Shown here one piece after another: positions 7,327-16,444 of a stretch of 20,750 bases of DNA. The stretch is from a virus: IMG/VR virus record IMGVR_UViG_3300027973_000258, positions 1 to 20,750 of that record; one strand, written 5' to 3'. Under the pieces are notes generated by a model. The model had not been told where the DNA came from. It was given only the letters and a program-made list of their open reading frames with translations, and did not search any database. The translations under genes were made by a program, and so were the position numbers. Position 1 is the first letter of the stretch, and each line of letters starts with the position of its first letter.

Positions 7327-9537
7327 ATGGCAGACAGCCCACGTTATCAAAGAGCAAATTTAGTCTATGCTGATATGCCTAATATTCAGCCAGTAGATCT
7401 ACAGGAGCAACTTAACTCTAATAGACGTATTGGTGCTGCATTAGATACTATGACTAATATTACTACTGACATTGGTAAAAAATATGCAGTAGAAGCAGCG
7501 GCTAAATATAGTCTTGATAATCCTGTTACTCAAGAACAACTTATTGATGCCCAAAAGAACAATAGTAATCCAATTGCTAAAGATTTAAAAGGCGGCACAA
7601 TATTTAATGAAACGCTCAAGAAAGTTTATGCTCAACAAGCATCAGCAGAGTTTACTAACATTGCTTATACTCATTTTGAAGATGTAGATAAGCGAGTTAA
7701 AGATGGTGAACTAACTAATCCAGATGATATTAAGCAAGCACTTAATTCAGTAATTCAACCACAGCGTGATGTATTAAGCCAGATAGATGTAGAAACTGGG
7801 TTATCTTATGATGCTAAATTAAAGTCATATGCTAACACATACTATAAAAGCGCTTTAAATGAGCTTGATAAAAAAGCTAGAGAACGTATAGATTTAATGG
7901 CTGCTGATACAATGAAGATCCAAACTAAAATGTTTGAGAGTGATCTTGCTAATCAATATGATCCGATTGTAATAAAAGGATTATTAGACACAAGACTTCA
8001 AGATGGAGATACTACATTCAAACAAGGATCTCACAGAGAAGCATACAATAACCAATTACGCAAACAATTAGACTATTCAATTAATAATAAGTTTGCAGAA
8101 GATATGGCTAATACTTTTGGAAATGAAGGCGCTGCTATGCAGTCGTTAGAAAAAGGTAAGGCTGGCAAATGGACAGCATTTTGGAAAGATAAAACTGCTG
8201 ATGAGCAAGATGATCTTAGACAGTTTGTATTAAAAGAATTGCGCATTAAAAATGCCGGATCAGAAGAATTTGATCGTCAATATGCATCTAAGTTAAGTGC
8301 AGCTAATGATATGCTTACAAATGGATACCAGCCAGATGCAACATTATCTCAATGGCTTATCAATAATAGTTCATCATTAAAGCCAGACAGCGCTACAAAA
8401 GCATCAGCAAGTGCATTTAATCTTAAGCTAGATCAATTCAACAAACTTAATGGTATGAGCATGGGTGATAGACAAGTATATGAAGATTCTGTGCTTGCTA
8501 AGATTGGCCCTAATATGACCGCTGAAAATTGGCAAGTATATTCATTTATTAAGAAGTCTAATGAAAAATTTAATGAAAACATTAAAAAAGACTTTGTATC
8601 TACAATGAAAACTCAGAATGCATTTAGAGCTACATCTTTAAACTTTGCTGCACCAGATGATGTATTTCAAGGACAAGTAGATAATAGAATTAAACTTACT
8701 AAACAATTTGGCGCAATGAATAATGTTAAGCCATCATTTTTAGATGAAGGTGAAGTTGAATCATTAAAGATGTCATTAGACAATGCAAAGCCAGATGAAA
8801 GAATTGCAATCACAGGACGCATTGCCAAATCATTTGGTAATGATTCTCTTAGGGTATTTGAACAGTTAGCACCTAAAGATCCTGTTATGGCTCATATGGG
8901 AGTTCTTTATGCTAATCAATCTAATGATGACATTATTCGCAGACTAGCCAAAGGCCAAGATATTGTTAAGTCTGGATTTAAACCAGTAGAAGAAGCAACT
9001 ATGAAACAAGCTTCTATTAAAGATAGCATTGGTGATTCATTATATGCAGCTCCACAAAGTTATAATGCAGTAGTTAAAACAGCAGATACGTTGTATGCAG
9101 AAGAAGCTATGCGTAAAGGATTAACTTCATTTGATGGTGCAATATATAGCGAAAAGTTACAAGAAGCATCTGGAAGATCTGTGGGTGCTAATGGTAAGTA
9201 TTATGGTGGTGTTATTAAGTATAACAAATCAAAAGTTATTATTCCAAATTCAATACCACAAGATGACTTTGAAGATATTATGAACAAAGCCACTATTAAT
9301 GACTTTAGATTTTCATCTGACAATTTTGCGCAACGTGCAAATACTAACCAACTTATTGCAACAAATGGCAAAGAATTCTCATCTGATAAGATCAAAGATG
9401 CTAAGTTAGTTCCGGCTGGCAGAGATAACTTTATGCTTACTATTGATGATAGACCATTCTTGCTTAAAGATGGATCACCTTTATATATTAACGTAGATGT
9501 TCTATATAAGAAGCTTAGAAGCGAGAAACGTATTTAA
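7327..9537 (+). CDS. Internal virion protein, T7 gp15-like ejection protein
   Basis: This 736-aa, highly charged, mostly helical protein lies where T7 gp15 (747 aa) would be. No catalytic motif or signal peptide was found. An early segment (RYQRANLVYADMPNIQPVDL, residues 6-25) is typical of the start of gp15-like core proteins. Long Lys/Asp/Asn-rich helices follow throughout. In T7, gp15 stacks in the internal core and forms the periplasmic tunnel during ejection. An AAGGAA at 7316-7321 lies five bases before the ATG. The stop overlaps the next start by one base. The assignment rests on length, composition and order, so the exact equivalence to gp15 is inferred. Confidence 0.72.
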   Translation: MADSPRYQRANLVYADMPNIQPVDLQEQLNSNRRIGAALDTMTNITTDIGKKYAVEAAAKYSLDNPVTQEQLIDAQKNNSNPIAKDLKGGTIFNETLKKVYAQQASAEFTNIAYTHFEDVDKRVKDGELTNPDDIKQALNSVIQPQRDVLSQIDVETGLSYDAKLKSYANTYYKSALNELDKKARERIDLMAADTMKIQTKMFESDLANQYDPIVIKGLLDTRLQDGDTTFKQGSHREAYNNQLRKQLDYSINNKFAEDMANTFGNEGAAMQSLEKGKAGKWTAFWKDKTADEQDDLRQFVLKELRIKNAGSEEFDRQYASKLSAANDMLTNGYQPDATLSQWLINNSSSLKPDSATKASASAFNLKLDQFNKLNGMSMGDRQVYEDSVLAKIGPNMTAENWQVYSFIKKSNEKFNENIKKDFVSTMKTQNAFRATSLNFAAPDDVFQGQVDNRIKLTKQFGAMNNVKPSFLDEGEVESLKMSLDNAKPDERIAITGRIAKSFGNDSLRVFEQLAPKDPVMAHMGVLYANQSNDDIIRRLAKGQDIVKSGFKPVEEATMKQASIKDSIGDSLYAAPQSYNAVVKTADTLYAEEAMRKGLTSFDGAIYSEKLQEASGRSVGANGKYYGGVIKYNKSKVIIPNSIPQDDFEDIMNKATINDFRFSSDNFAQRANTNQLIATNGKEFSSDKIKDAKLVPAGRDNFMLTIDDRPFLLKDGSPLYINVDVLYKKLRSEKRI

Positions 9538-11933
9538 TGAGCATTATCTATTCAGACATTAATATACAGCCGTATAAGTCAAATACACCAGTTCTAGGTG
9601 GTGAAGATACTGGTTTTCTGGAAAATATGCAAGCTGCTTATGATGCACAAGAATCATTTACAAAAGGAAGCGCATCAAGAACTATAGCATTTGATGACAT
9701 ATTTGCTCCTATTAGACAAAAAGTTATTGATAGATCTAATGTATCATCATTAGATAGAGTCAATATGTTTGGTGCTGATTCACGTAATCAATATGCATGG
9801 GCAGACAGAGATTATCCTAAATACGTCAATAATACACTTGACTATATAAAACAAAATCCAAGTCTTTTTCCAGAACCAGAGTTTCAAGGGTTAAGTTATG
9901 ACATCCTTGAGGGTAAAGCTATTGAAGGATCTAAAAAGAAGATAGAAGATCAAAAAGAAGTTGGAGCAAGACAAACATTCTTTGGTGGCGTTGGTGAGTT
10001 TATAGGTGATATTGGTGGTAATTGGTCCACAATGGATACATTTTCATTGGCAGTTCCAGAAGTTAAAGGCCCAGCTGTTATATGGCCTATAGTTAATAGA
10101 ATGTTTCAAAATACAATTGTTAATACTGGGGTTGAAGCAGCTAAATATCCAGATATTAAAGACTGGCAAGAAAAAGTAACTGGACAAGAATATGGATTTA
10201 AAGAATTTTTACAACATGAGAAAGATGTTGCTATTGGAACAATTGCATTGACTGGTGCATTTGAAGGTGCATTTAAAGTTCCATATAAAAAAGGATATCG
10301 CTGGACTAAAGATTCAATGCTTGAAGGAGTTGAAAAACTTCAAGATGTATATACTAAGAAATTTGGTGGTGATCCAGCAGCTAAAGCAGAGGCTATGAAA
10401 GACATTAATGCTATTAAAACACAAGATAGCATTGATAAATTTGTTAATGAATATAATCCTATTGCAGATGATGCTGGAGATATTGAACATAACAAACGAC
10501 TTAATCAAGTCAATGATGCTTTGGCTACAGGAAACTTTGATAAGCTTCCAAAAGAAACACCAACAATGAATCCTATTACAGATATTAATCATTTTGATCG
10601 CGCCAATCCAAATGTTAAATTCTATAATCCTAAAGATATTAAAGTAGATGCGGAAACATTTCAATTTAAAGCTGGTGGTAATGCAGAAGGTGTTACTGAT
10701 AGATTACAAGGTGTAACTCAATGGGATCCTATTAGTGCTAATACAGGCATTGTGTATGAAAAAGCTAATGGTGAAACATTTATTGTAGATGGGCATCAAA
10801 GATTAGCATTAGCTAAACGTATTACAGAATCAGATCCAGCACAAAAGATTGACTTTATTGCATTTCCATTAAGAGAGATGGATGGGGTATCTATAGAAGA
10901 AGCTAGAGTTATAGCTGCTATGAAGAATATAAGAGAAGGAACAGGAACAGCTATAGATGCTGCTAAAGTTCTTAAAATTGATCCAGCATTGTTAGATAAG
11001 TTGCCACCAACATCATCATTAGTTCGTCAAGCTAATGGCCTTATTAGACTATCTGACGATGCATTTAGATTGATTACCAACCAAATAATACCAGAACATT
11101 ATGGTGCTATTGTTGGAAATGTAATGACAGATCCTACAGAACAGATTGCTGCTATTGAGATGCTTAAGCGATTAGATCCGTCTAATACAAGACAAGCAGA
11201 ACAGATAGTCCGTCAAATGAAAGATACTGGATTTGTTAAGTCTACACAGGAAAGTCTATTTGGCGATGAAGTTATCTCTGAAAGCTTACTATTAGAACGT
11301 GCTAAAATATTAGACGCTGGAACATCACTATTCAAGACAGATAAGCTAGTATTCAAGAATCTTATGGAGAATGCAAATAAGATTGAGGAATCTGGCAATA
11401 TCTTAAATAGAAATAACAACGCAACCAATGAGGAAATATATGCCAAAGCAATCGAAATCACAAGGGCAAACGCCAATATCCAAGGATCCATATCAGAATC
11501 CCTTACTCGCATCGCAAGAGAATTTAAAGAAGGCGGAGGCAAAGGTTTACAAGGATACGCCCGCCAGTTCGCAGATGATGTCAAGCGATCAATTGAAGAC
11601 GGCAGTTACGAAAGGGTTCCAAATGGCGGACTTAGCAGCTTTGACGCAATTGAGAAGGAAGCAAATACGCTCAGCCCAGATGTAAAGAAAGAGTTAAGTT
11701 TATTTGATGAAGGCATTGGATCTAAAGGTGAAGTAGAGCAAACTAAAACTTTAGATACTGCAACAAAAGAAGAAATACAAATGGCACCGGAAATGAATAA
11801 TGCTGTTATTCATGTAGATGATATTGATCCAAATACAGGCATGCCATTTTCTAAAACACTTACCATGAAAGAAATCATGGATGATATTGCTCAAGACGAA
11901 AAAGCTATCAATAGATTGAAAGGCTGTATTTAA
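9537..11933 (+). CDS. Internal virion protein with ParB-like nuclease domain (gp16-position, first part)
   Basis: A 798-aa protein probably ejected with the DNA. Residues 1-250 resemble the start of large podovirus core proteins (FGGVGEFIGDIGGNWSTMD, and an amphipathic stretch with VAIGTIALTGAFEGAFKVP at about 233-251). Residues 350-480 form a ParB/sulfiredoxin-type domain: an NVKFYNPKDIKVD strand, then FIVDGHQRLALAKR with D418, G419, H420, Q421 and R422, then an IAAMKNIREGTGTAIDAAKV helix. DGHQR is the nucleotide- and DNA-contacting motif of that family. The C-terminal part is helical. Start and stop are both TAATG overlaps. Base composition changes sharply at about 11440-11690. Ejection role is inferred from position; nuclease activity is untested. 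Confidence 0.75.
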   Translation: MSIIYSDINIQPYKSNTPVLGGEDTGFLENMQAAYDAQESFTKGSASRTIAFDDIFAPIRQKVIDRSNVSSLDRVNMFGADSRNQYAWADRDYPKYVNNTLDYIKQNPSLFPEPEFQGLSYDILEGKAIEGSKKKIEDQKEVGARQTFFGGVGEFIGDIGGNWSTMDTFSLAVPEVKGPAVIWPIVNRMFQNTIVNTGVEAAKYPDIKDWQEKVTGQEYGFKEFLQHEKDVAIGTIALTGAFEGAFKVPYKKGYRWTKDSMLEGVEKLQDVYTKKFGGDPAAKAEAMKDINAIKTQDSIDKFVNEYNPIADDAGDIEHNKRLNQVNDALATGNFDKLPKETPTMNPITDINHFDRANPNVKFYNPKDIKVDAETFQFKAGGNAEGVTDRLQGVTQWDPISANTGIVYEKANGETFIVDGHQRLALAKRITESDPAQKIDFIAFPLREMDGVSIEEARVIAAMKNIREGTGTAIDAAKVLKIDPALLDKLPPTSSLVRQANGLIRLSDDAFRLITNQIIPEHYGAIVGNVMTDPTEQIAAIEMLKRLDPSNTRQAEQIVRQMKDTGFVKSTQESLFGDEVISESLLLERAKILDAGTSLFKTDKLVFKNLMENANKIEESGNILNRNNNATNEEIYAKAIEITRANANIQGSISESLTRIAREFKEGGGKGLQGYARQFADDVKRSIEDGSYERVPNGGLSSFDAIEKEANTLSPDVKKELSLFDEGIGSKGEVEQTKTLDTATKEEIQMAPEMNNAVIHVDDIDPNTGMPFSKTLTMKEIMDDIAQDEKAINRLKGCI

Positions 11934-14431
11934 TGGCATTTAAAGATTGTATTGTTAATGGTCTTAAAGATGGTGACTTAACACCAGAACAAGCTAAAGC
12001 TGCTCAAGATGTATTTGAACAGCGCGAAGCTTTGCACAAGAATAATATGGGTGACAGTGCAGCAGAAGCTAAAGCAGCACAAGAAACTATTGAAATACTT
12101 GACTATGATAGATTACACAAGAAACGTGTATTGCTATTACAAAAATCAACTCAACAAGACATATCTAAAAAGCTATTTGGCCAAGAAGGTTATCGTGGCG
12201 GTAAAGATCCAGGCGCTGGTGCTAAAGCACTTATAGCTAAAGGTGATCCATTCTCAACATATAGCAATGTAGAAGCTAGACAAGCATCTATCTTTGGTCA
12301 ATTCCAATCTCAAATATCAGATGTATTAGCTACGTTCAGAGCAAGAGGATTAGGCTGGCATTCCAATGTAAATACATTGCATGATGTTGTGCGTGAACTA
12401 TGGGGAACTAATACAGGCAATAGTGCTGCTAAAGAAATGGCAGAGTCATGGTCTAAGGTAGGAGAGATGGCTCGTCAAATGTATAACGAAGCTGGTGGTG
12501 CTATTCCTAAATTAGATACATGGAGATTACCACAATCTCATAACATGGTAGCTGTAATGAAAGCTGGCCAAGAAGCATGGGTTAAATTTGTAACGCCATT
12601 GTTAGATCATTCAAAGATGATTAATGAGCGCACAGGAAAATCATTTACTCCACAAGAATTAGATCTAGCACTTAACGAAGTATTTAAGACGATTGGTGAA
12701 GATGGCTATAACAAGATGAAGCCAACTGGTGCTTTATATACAGGCCATAGATCATTAGCTAAACGCTATATGGATCATAGATTCTTATTATTTAAGAATG
12801 CTGATGATTGGATGAAGTATCAAGAGTCATTTGGAAACCCAGATACTTTTGCATCTATGAATCAATACCTACACAGAATGTCACATGACATAGCTATGAT
12901 GCAAGTGCTTGGACCAAATCCACATGCCACTATGAATTTTATTAGACAAAGTGTAATGAAAGATGCTCAAGAATTAAAGCTTAAATTACAAGATCAAAGC
13001 ATTGTAACGCGTGCAGAAGAAAATCTTAATAACATGGATGAGTTGTTTGATTTATACAACGGATCATCTTATGCATCAGCAGATCATTGGGTTCCAAGAA
13101 CTCTACAAGGAACACGTAACATAGTTAATTCTGCATTCCTTGGAAGCACAGCTATTACATCTTTAACAGACTTAGGATTCCAAAAGCATACTGCTACTCA
13201 ATTAGGCATAGCATTTGGACCATTATTTAAACGTGTATTTAAAAACCTTAATCCATTGAATGTAGAAGAACGTGGAAAAATTGCATTAAGATCTGGACTT
13301 ATTGCTGAGTCATGGATTGGATTAGCACAGACACAAGCAAGGTTTGCTGGTGAGATGACAGGCCCACAAATTACACAAAGATTTTCTGATGTAGTAATGA
13401 GAGCATCTGGCCTTACTGCATGGACACAAGCTGGACGTCATGCATTTGGTATGGAGCTTATGGGTAATCTTGGTGATTTAGTAAGCAAGTCATTTGATAC
13501 TCTTGATCCTAGAATGCAAAAAGCATTAACTAGATATGGATTTGACAATGCATCATGGGATCTTATACGCCAATCAGAATTATATAACTATAAGGGCGCT
13601 ACATTCTTAAGGCCAGAAGAAATACGTTTAGCTACTCATATGCCTAAAGACCAAGCACAAGAGTTAGCATTACGATTCTTAGATATGGTAAATACAGAAG
13701 TAGACTATGCAGTGCCTACAGTTGGTTTAAGGGCTAAGGCTACACTTACTGGAGGAACTAAAGCTGGAACACTTCCTGGTGAGATTGTAAGAAGTTTTTC
13801 TATGTTTAAAAACTTCTCTGTTCAAGTAGCATACACACATTTATGGAAGTCAATGTCAGAAGCAACACTAGCTAAGAAAGCTGGATCATTAGCTGACTTG
13901 GCTATTGCTACAACTGCTATGGCTGCATTATCAATGCAACTTAAAGAGATAGCTAATGGACGTGATCCAAGACCAATGGATACCAAAGAGTTTTGGGGCG
14001 CATCATTCTTACTTGGTGGCGGCATGGGTATCTGGGGTGATTTCTTATTTAGTAATGTTAATCGTTATGGTGGTGGACTAGAAGATACTATTGCTGGCCC
14101 AGTAATTAACATGGCTAACTCAATTAAGAATCTTACTTATGGAAATGTGCAACAACTGATACAAGGCAAAGATACTAACTTTGCTGGTGAAACTTTAAGA
14201 ATGTTAGAAACATATATGCCAGGAAAAACATTATGGTATATGAAATTGTTATGGCAACGTCAGATGTTTGAAAGATTACATTTGTATATTGATCCTAAAT
14301 ATCAACAAAGACTTAATAGTATGCAGACTAAATACCTTAAAGAAACTGGTCAGCATTATTGGTGGAGGCCTGGACAAGAATCACCAGATCGTGCGCCAGA
14401 GATATCTAGTGAAACTTTATTGACACAATAG
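11933..14431 (+). CDS. Large internal virion protein (gp16-like, second part)
   Basis: An 832-aa helical protein at the end of the ejection cluster. The C-terminal third is a pattern widely seen in large podovirus core/ejection proteins: RSFSMFKNFSVQVAYTHLW (about 621-639), a hydrophobic helix LADLAIATTAMAALSMQL (about 653-670), then NGRDPRPMD and a Gly-rich LLGGGMGIWGDFLFSNVNRYGG (in pieces, about 693-714) that may enter the inner membrane. In T7, gp16 spans the inner membrane and helps pull in DNA. No lytic transglycosylase motif was recognised. It starts by TAATG overlap with the ParB-domain protein. Together the two are longer than T7 gp16 (1318 aa), so the gp16 role may be divided between them. 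Confidence 0.8.
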   Translation: MAFKDCIVNGLKDGDLTPEQAKAAQDVFEQREALHKNNMGDSAAEAKAAQETIEILDYDRLHKKRVLLLQKSTQQDISKKLFGQEGYRGGKDPGAGAKALIAKGDPFSTYSNVEARQASIFGQFQSQISDVLATFRARGLGWHSNVNTLHDVVRELWGTNTGNSAAKEMAESWSKVGEMARQMYNEAGGAIPKLDTWRLPQSHNMVAVMKAGQEAWVKFVTPLLDHSKMINERTGKSFTPQELDLALNEVFKTIGEDGYNKMKPTGALYTGHRSLAKRYMDHRFLLFKNADDWMKYQESFGNPDTFASMNQYLHRMSHDIAMMQVLGPNPHATMNFIRQSVMKDAQELKLKLQDQSIVTRAEENLNNMDELFDLYNGSSYASADHWVPRTLQGTRNIVNSAFLGSTAITSLTDLGFQKHTATQLGIAFGPLFKRVFKNLNPLNVEERGKIALRSGLIAESWIGLAQTQARFAGEMTGPQITQRFSDVVMRASGLTAWTQAGRHAFGMELMGNLGDLVSKSFDTLDPRMQKALTRYGFDNASWDLIRQSELYNYKGATFLRPEEIRLATHMPKDQAQELALRFLDMVNTEVDYAVPTVGLRAKATLTGGTKAGTLPGEIVRSFSMFKNFSVQVAYTHLWKSMSEATLAKKAGSLADLAIATTAMAALSMQLKEIANGRDPRPMDTKEFWGASFLLGGGMGIWGDFLFSNVNRYGGGLEDTIAGPVINMANSIKNLTYGNVQQLIQGKDTNFAGETLRMLETYMPGKTLWYMKLLWQRQMFERLHLYIDPKYQQRLNSMQTKYLKETGQHYWWRPGQESPDRAPEISSETLLTQ

Positions 14432-14446
14432 CAAAAATGGTATAGA
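14420..14446 (+). promoter_or_regulatory. Possible sigma70-type promoter before tail fibre gene
   Basis: A perfect TTGACA (14420-14425) overlaps the end of the ejection gene and is followed after 15 bases by TATAGA (14441-14446). The spacer is two bases shorter than ideal. It lies in front of a 56-base gap, one of the longer gaps in the window, and would allow independent transcription of the fibre genes. Read by eye only. Confidence 0.3.
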
Positions 14447-14487
14447 CAAAAACAAGAATATAGTTAAAATAAGGCAAAGGAAAAATC

Positions 14488-16434
14488 ATGGCTGATTATG
14501 CAATAACGAACGTAGCAAGACGAGTAGTATACACAGGATCTGCTGGTGTAGGCCCTTATGCCTTTACATTCCCTGTATTAATAAATACAGATATCGCAGT
14601 ATATAAAAATACTACACTTCTTACTTTAACGACAGACTACACTGTAACTATTAGCGGAACTACTGGTCAAGGATCAGTCACATTAGTATCAGCTGCTACA
14701 GGCACTGATCGTATTACTATTGTAGGTGCAAGATCTATTCAAAGATCAACAGATTTCGTAACTGGTGGTGACTTCTTTGCTAACACACTTAATACAGAAT
14801 TAGATTCAGAAACAATCTTTATTCAACAAATTGCTGAAACAGCAGAGCGTGGACTTAAAGCGCCTGTAACAGATCCAACGTCTATTAACATGACGTTACC
14901 ATTCAATACTACACGTGCTAACAAATTCCTATCATTCGATGCTGATGGTAATCCTACAGTAAACAATGCAGTAGGAACATATAGAGGTAATTGGGCTGCA
15001 TCTACAGCATATATTGTTTATGACATTATTAAAGACACATCTAACAATAACATCTATATCTGCTTAACTGCACATACATCTACAGGCGCACAACCTATAT
15101 CAAGTAATGCTGACGTAGCTAAATGGTCACTTCTTGTAGACGCTGCTTCTGCTACAACATCTGCAACGAATGCTGCTTCTAGTGCAAGCGCTGCTTCAAC
15201 AAGCGCTACTAACGCTGCTTCTTCTGCAAGTGCTGCATCTACATCAGCAAGTAATGCTTCTACTAGTGCATCGACTGCTACAACACAGGCTTCTAACGCA
15301 TCTACTAGTGCTACCAATGCTGCATCAAGCGCATCTTCTGCTTCTAGCTCTGCATCATCAGCCACTAGCTCTGCATCTACAGCGACTACACAAGCAAGTA
15401 ACGCAAACACATCTGCTACTAACGCTGCAAGTTCAGCATCAGCTGCTTCAACAAGTGCAAGCAATGCTTCTACATCAGCTTCTAATGCAAGCACATCAGC
15501 TTCTGCTGCTTCTACAAGTGCCACTGCTGCTTCTGGTTCAGCTTCAACTGCAACGACTCAAGCATCTAATGCATCAACTTCTGCTACTAATGCAGCAACA
15601 TCTGCAAGTAATGCTGCTACTGCACAAACTGCTGCTGAGGCTGCACGTGATGCAACACTAGCTGCATATGATTCATTTGATGATAGATATCTAGGTGCTA
15701 AATCATCTAATCCAACAGTAGACAATGATGGCAATGCGCTACTTGCTGGTGCTTTATATTACAATACAGTTGCTGTAGAGATGCGTTTATACACTGGATC
15801 AGCATGGGTAGCTGCCTATGTATCTGGCTCTGGATTCTTAGCTGCTGCTAATAACTTATCTGATCTAGCTAGTAATACCACAGCAAGAACAAACTTAGGC
15901 TTAGGCACTGTAGCTACAGAAAATACTGTCCCTGTAGCAAAAGGTGGTACTGGTAATGCTACAGCTACAGCTTATGCTGTTCAATGTGGTGGTACAACCT
16001 CTACAGGAGCGCATCAATCACTAGCTTCAGTAGGAACAACAGGACAAGTATTAACATCTAATGGTGCGTCTGCATTACCTACATTCCAAACTCCTACCGC
16101 AGTCACACCGGCTGCTGTATCAGATCAAGCTAACTCATCAACAGGATACTTTGATCTACCAGTTGGAACAACAGCACAAAGACCAGGATCACCAACATCT
16201 GGTAACATGCGTTACAATACTAGCACAACTAGCTTTGAAGGATACAATGGCACAGCATGGGGATCTATCGGTGGAGGCGCATCTGCTGGTGGTGCAATCT
16301 ATGAGAACACATTAACAATCAGCGCTAACTACACATTAACAACAAGCACCAATGGATTATCAGTTGGCCCAATTACAGTCGCTTCTGGCGCAACAGTCAC
16401 AGTTCCTAGCGGTGCTCGCTGGGTAGTCTTATAA
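14488..16434 (+). CDS. Main tail fibre protein, T7 gp17-type N-terminus
   Basis: A 648-aa trimeric fibre expected to bind the host surface. Residues 1-150 (ADYAITNVARRVVYTGSAG through LNTELDSETIFIQQIAETAERGLK) match the T7 gp17 attachment domain that docks on the tail. Residues 165-220 (GNWAASTAYIVYDIIKD, IYICLTAHTSTG, KWSLLVD) look like a CBM5/12-type carbohydrate-binding module. Residues 225-378 are 22 strict heptads with Ala at positions 2 and 5. Then comes a fibre segment with a YLGAKSSNPTVDNDG knob, NLSDLASNTTARTNLGLG and VAKGGTGN motifs common in phage fibres, and a short beta C-terminus (SVGPITVASGATVTVPSGAR). An AAAGGA at 14476-14481 precedes the start. Three separate adhesin genes follow, so this fibre may carry them distally. 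Confidence 0.9.
   Translation: MADYAITNVARRVVYTGSAGVGPYAFTFPVLINTDIAVYKNTTLLTLTTDYTVTISGTTGQGSVTLVSAATGTDRITIVGARSIQRSTDFVTGGDFFANTLNTELDSETIFIQQIAETAERGLKAPVTDPTSINMTLPFNTTRANKFLSFDADGNPTVNNAVGTYRGNWAASTAYIVYDIIKDTSNNNIYICLTAHTSTGAQPISSNADVAKWSLLVDAASATTSATNAASSASAASTSATNAASSASAASTSASNASTSASTATTQASNASTSATNAASSASSASSSASSATSSASTATTQASNANTSATNAASSASAASTSASNASTSASNASTSASAASTSATAASGSASTATTQASNASTSATNAATSASNAATAQTAAEAARDATLAAYDSFDDRYLGAKSSNPTVDNDGNALLAGALYYNTVAVEMRLYTGSAWVAAYVSGSGFLAAANNLSDLASNTTARTNLGLGTVATENTVPVAKGGTGNATATAYAVQCGGTTSTGAHQSLASVGTTGQVLTSNGASALPTFQTPTAVTPAAVSDQANSSTGYFDLPVGTTAQRPGSPTSGNMRYNTSTTSFEGYNGTAWGSIGGGASAGGAIYENTLTISANYTLTTSTNGLSVGPITVASGATVTVPSGARWVVL
15160..15621 (+). repeat. 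22 tandem alanine-heptad repeats inside tail fibre gene
   Basis: Twenty-two consecutive 21-base units encode seven-residue repeats such as SATNAAS, SASAAST, SASTATT and QASNAST. Alanine occupies positions 2 and 5 in every unit, the a/d spacing of a coiled coil. A three-unit block (SASTATT-QASNAST-SATNAAS and near copies) occurs three times. Synonymous codons vary strongly between units, so DNA identity is lower than protein identity. Confidence 0.9.
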
Positions 16435-16444
16435 GGGGAAATAA

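Noticed and set aside
10314-10664. - strand open frame of 116 codons rich in Ile, Asn, Phe and Cys
   Set aside because: The composition is what AT-rich coding DNA gives when read in reverse. It has no recognisable domain and lies inside the ParB-domain gene.
11213-11685. Open frames on - (11213-11584) and + (11428-11685) strands within the GC-rich patch
   Set aside because: Not called as genes because no Shine-Dalgarno or domain was seen. The compositional anomaly itself is kept as a finding.
15054-15524. Long open frame on the - strand (Ala/Leu/Val-rich) and a Leu/Gln-rich + strand frame at 15170-15661
   Set aside because: Both are by-products of the 21-base heptad repeats of the tail fibre gene. 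They have repetitive composition and no independent ribosome binding site.
15160-15621. CRISPR-like array
   Set aside because: The 21-base periodicity is continuous coding repeat without alternating constant repeats and unique spacers.
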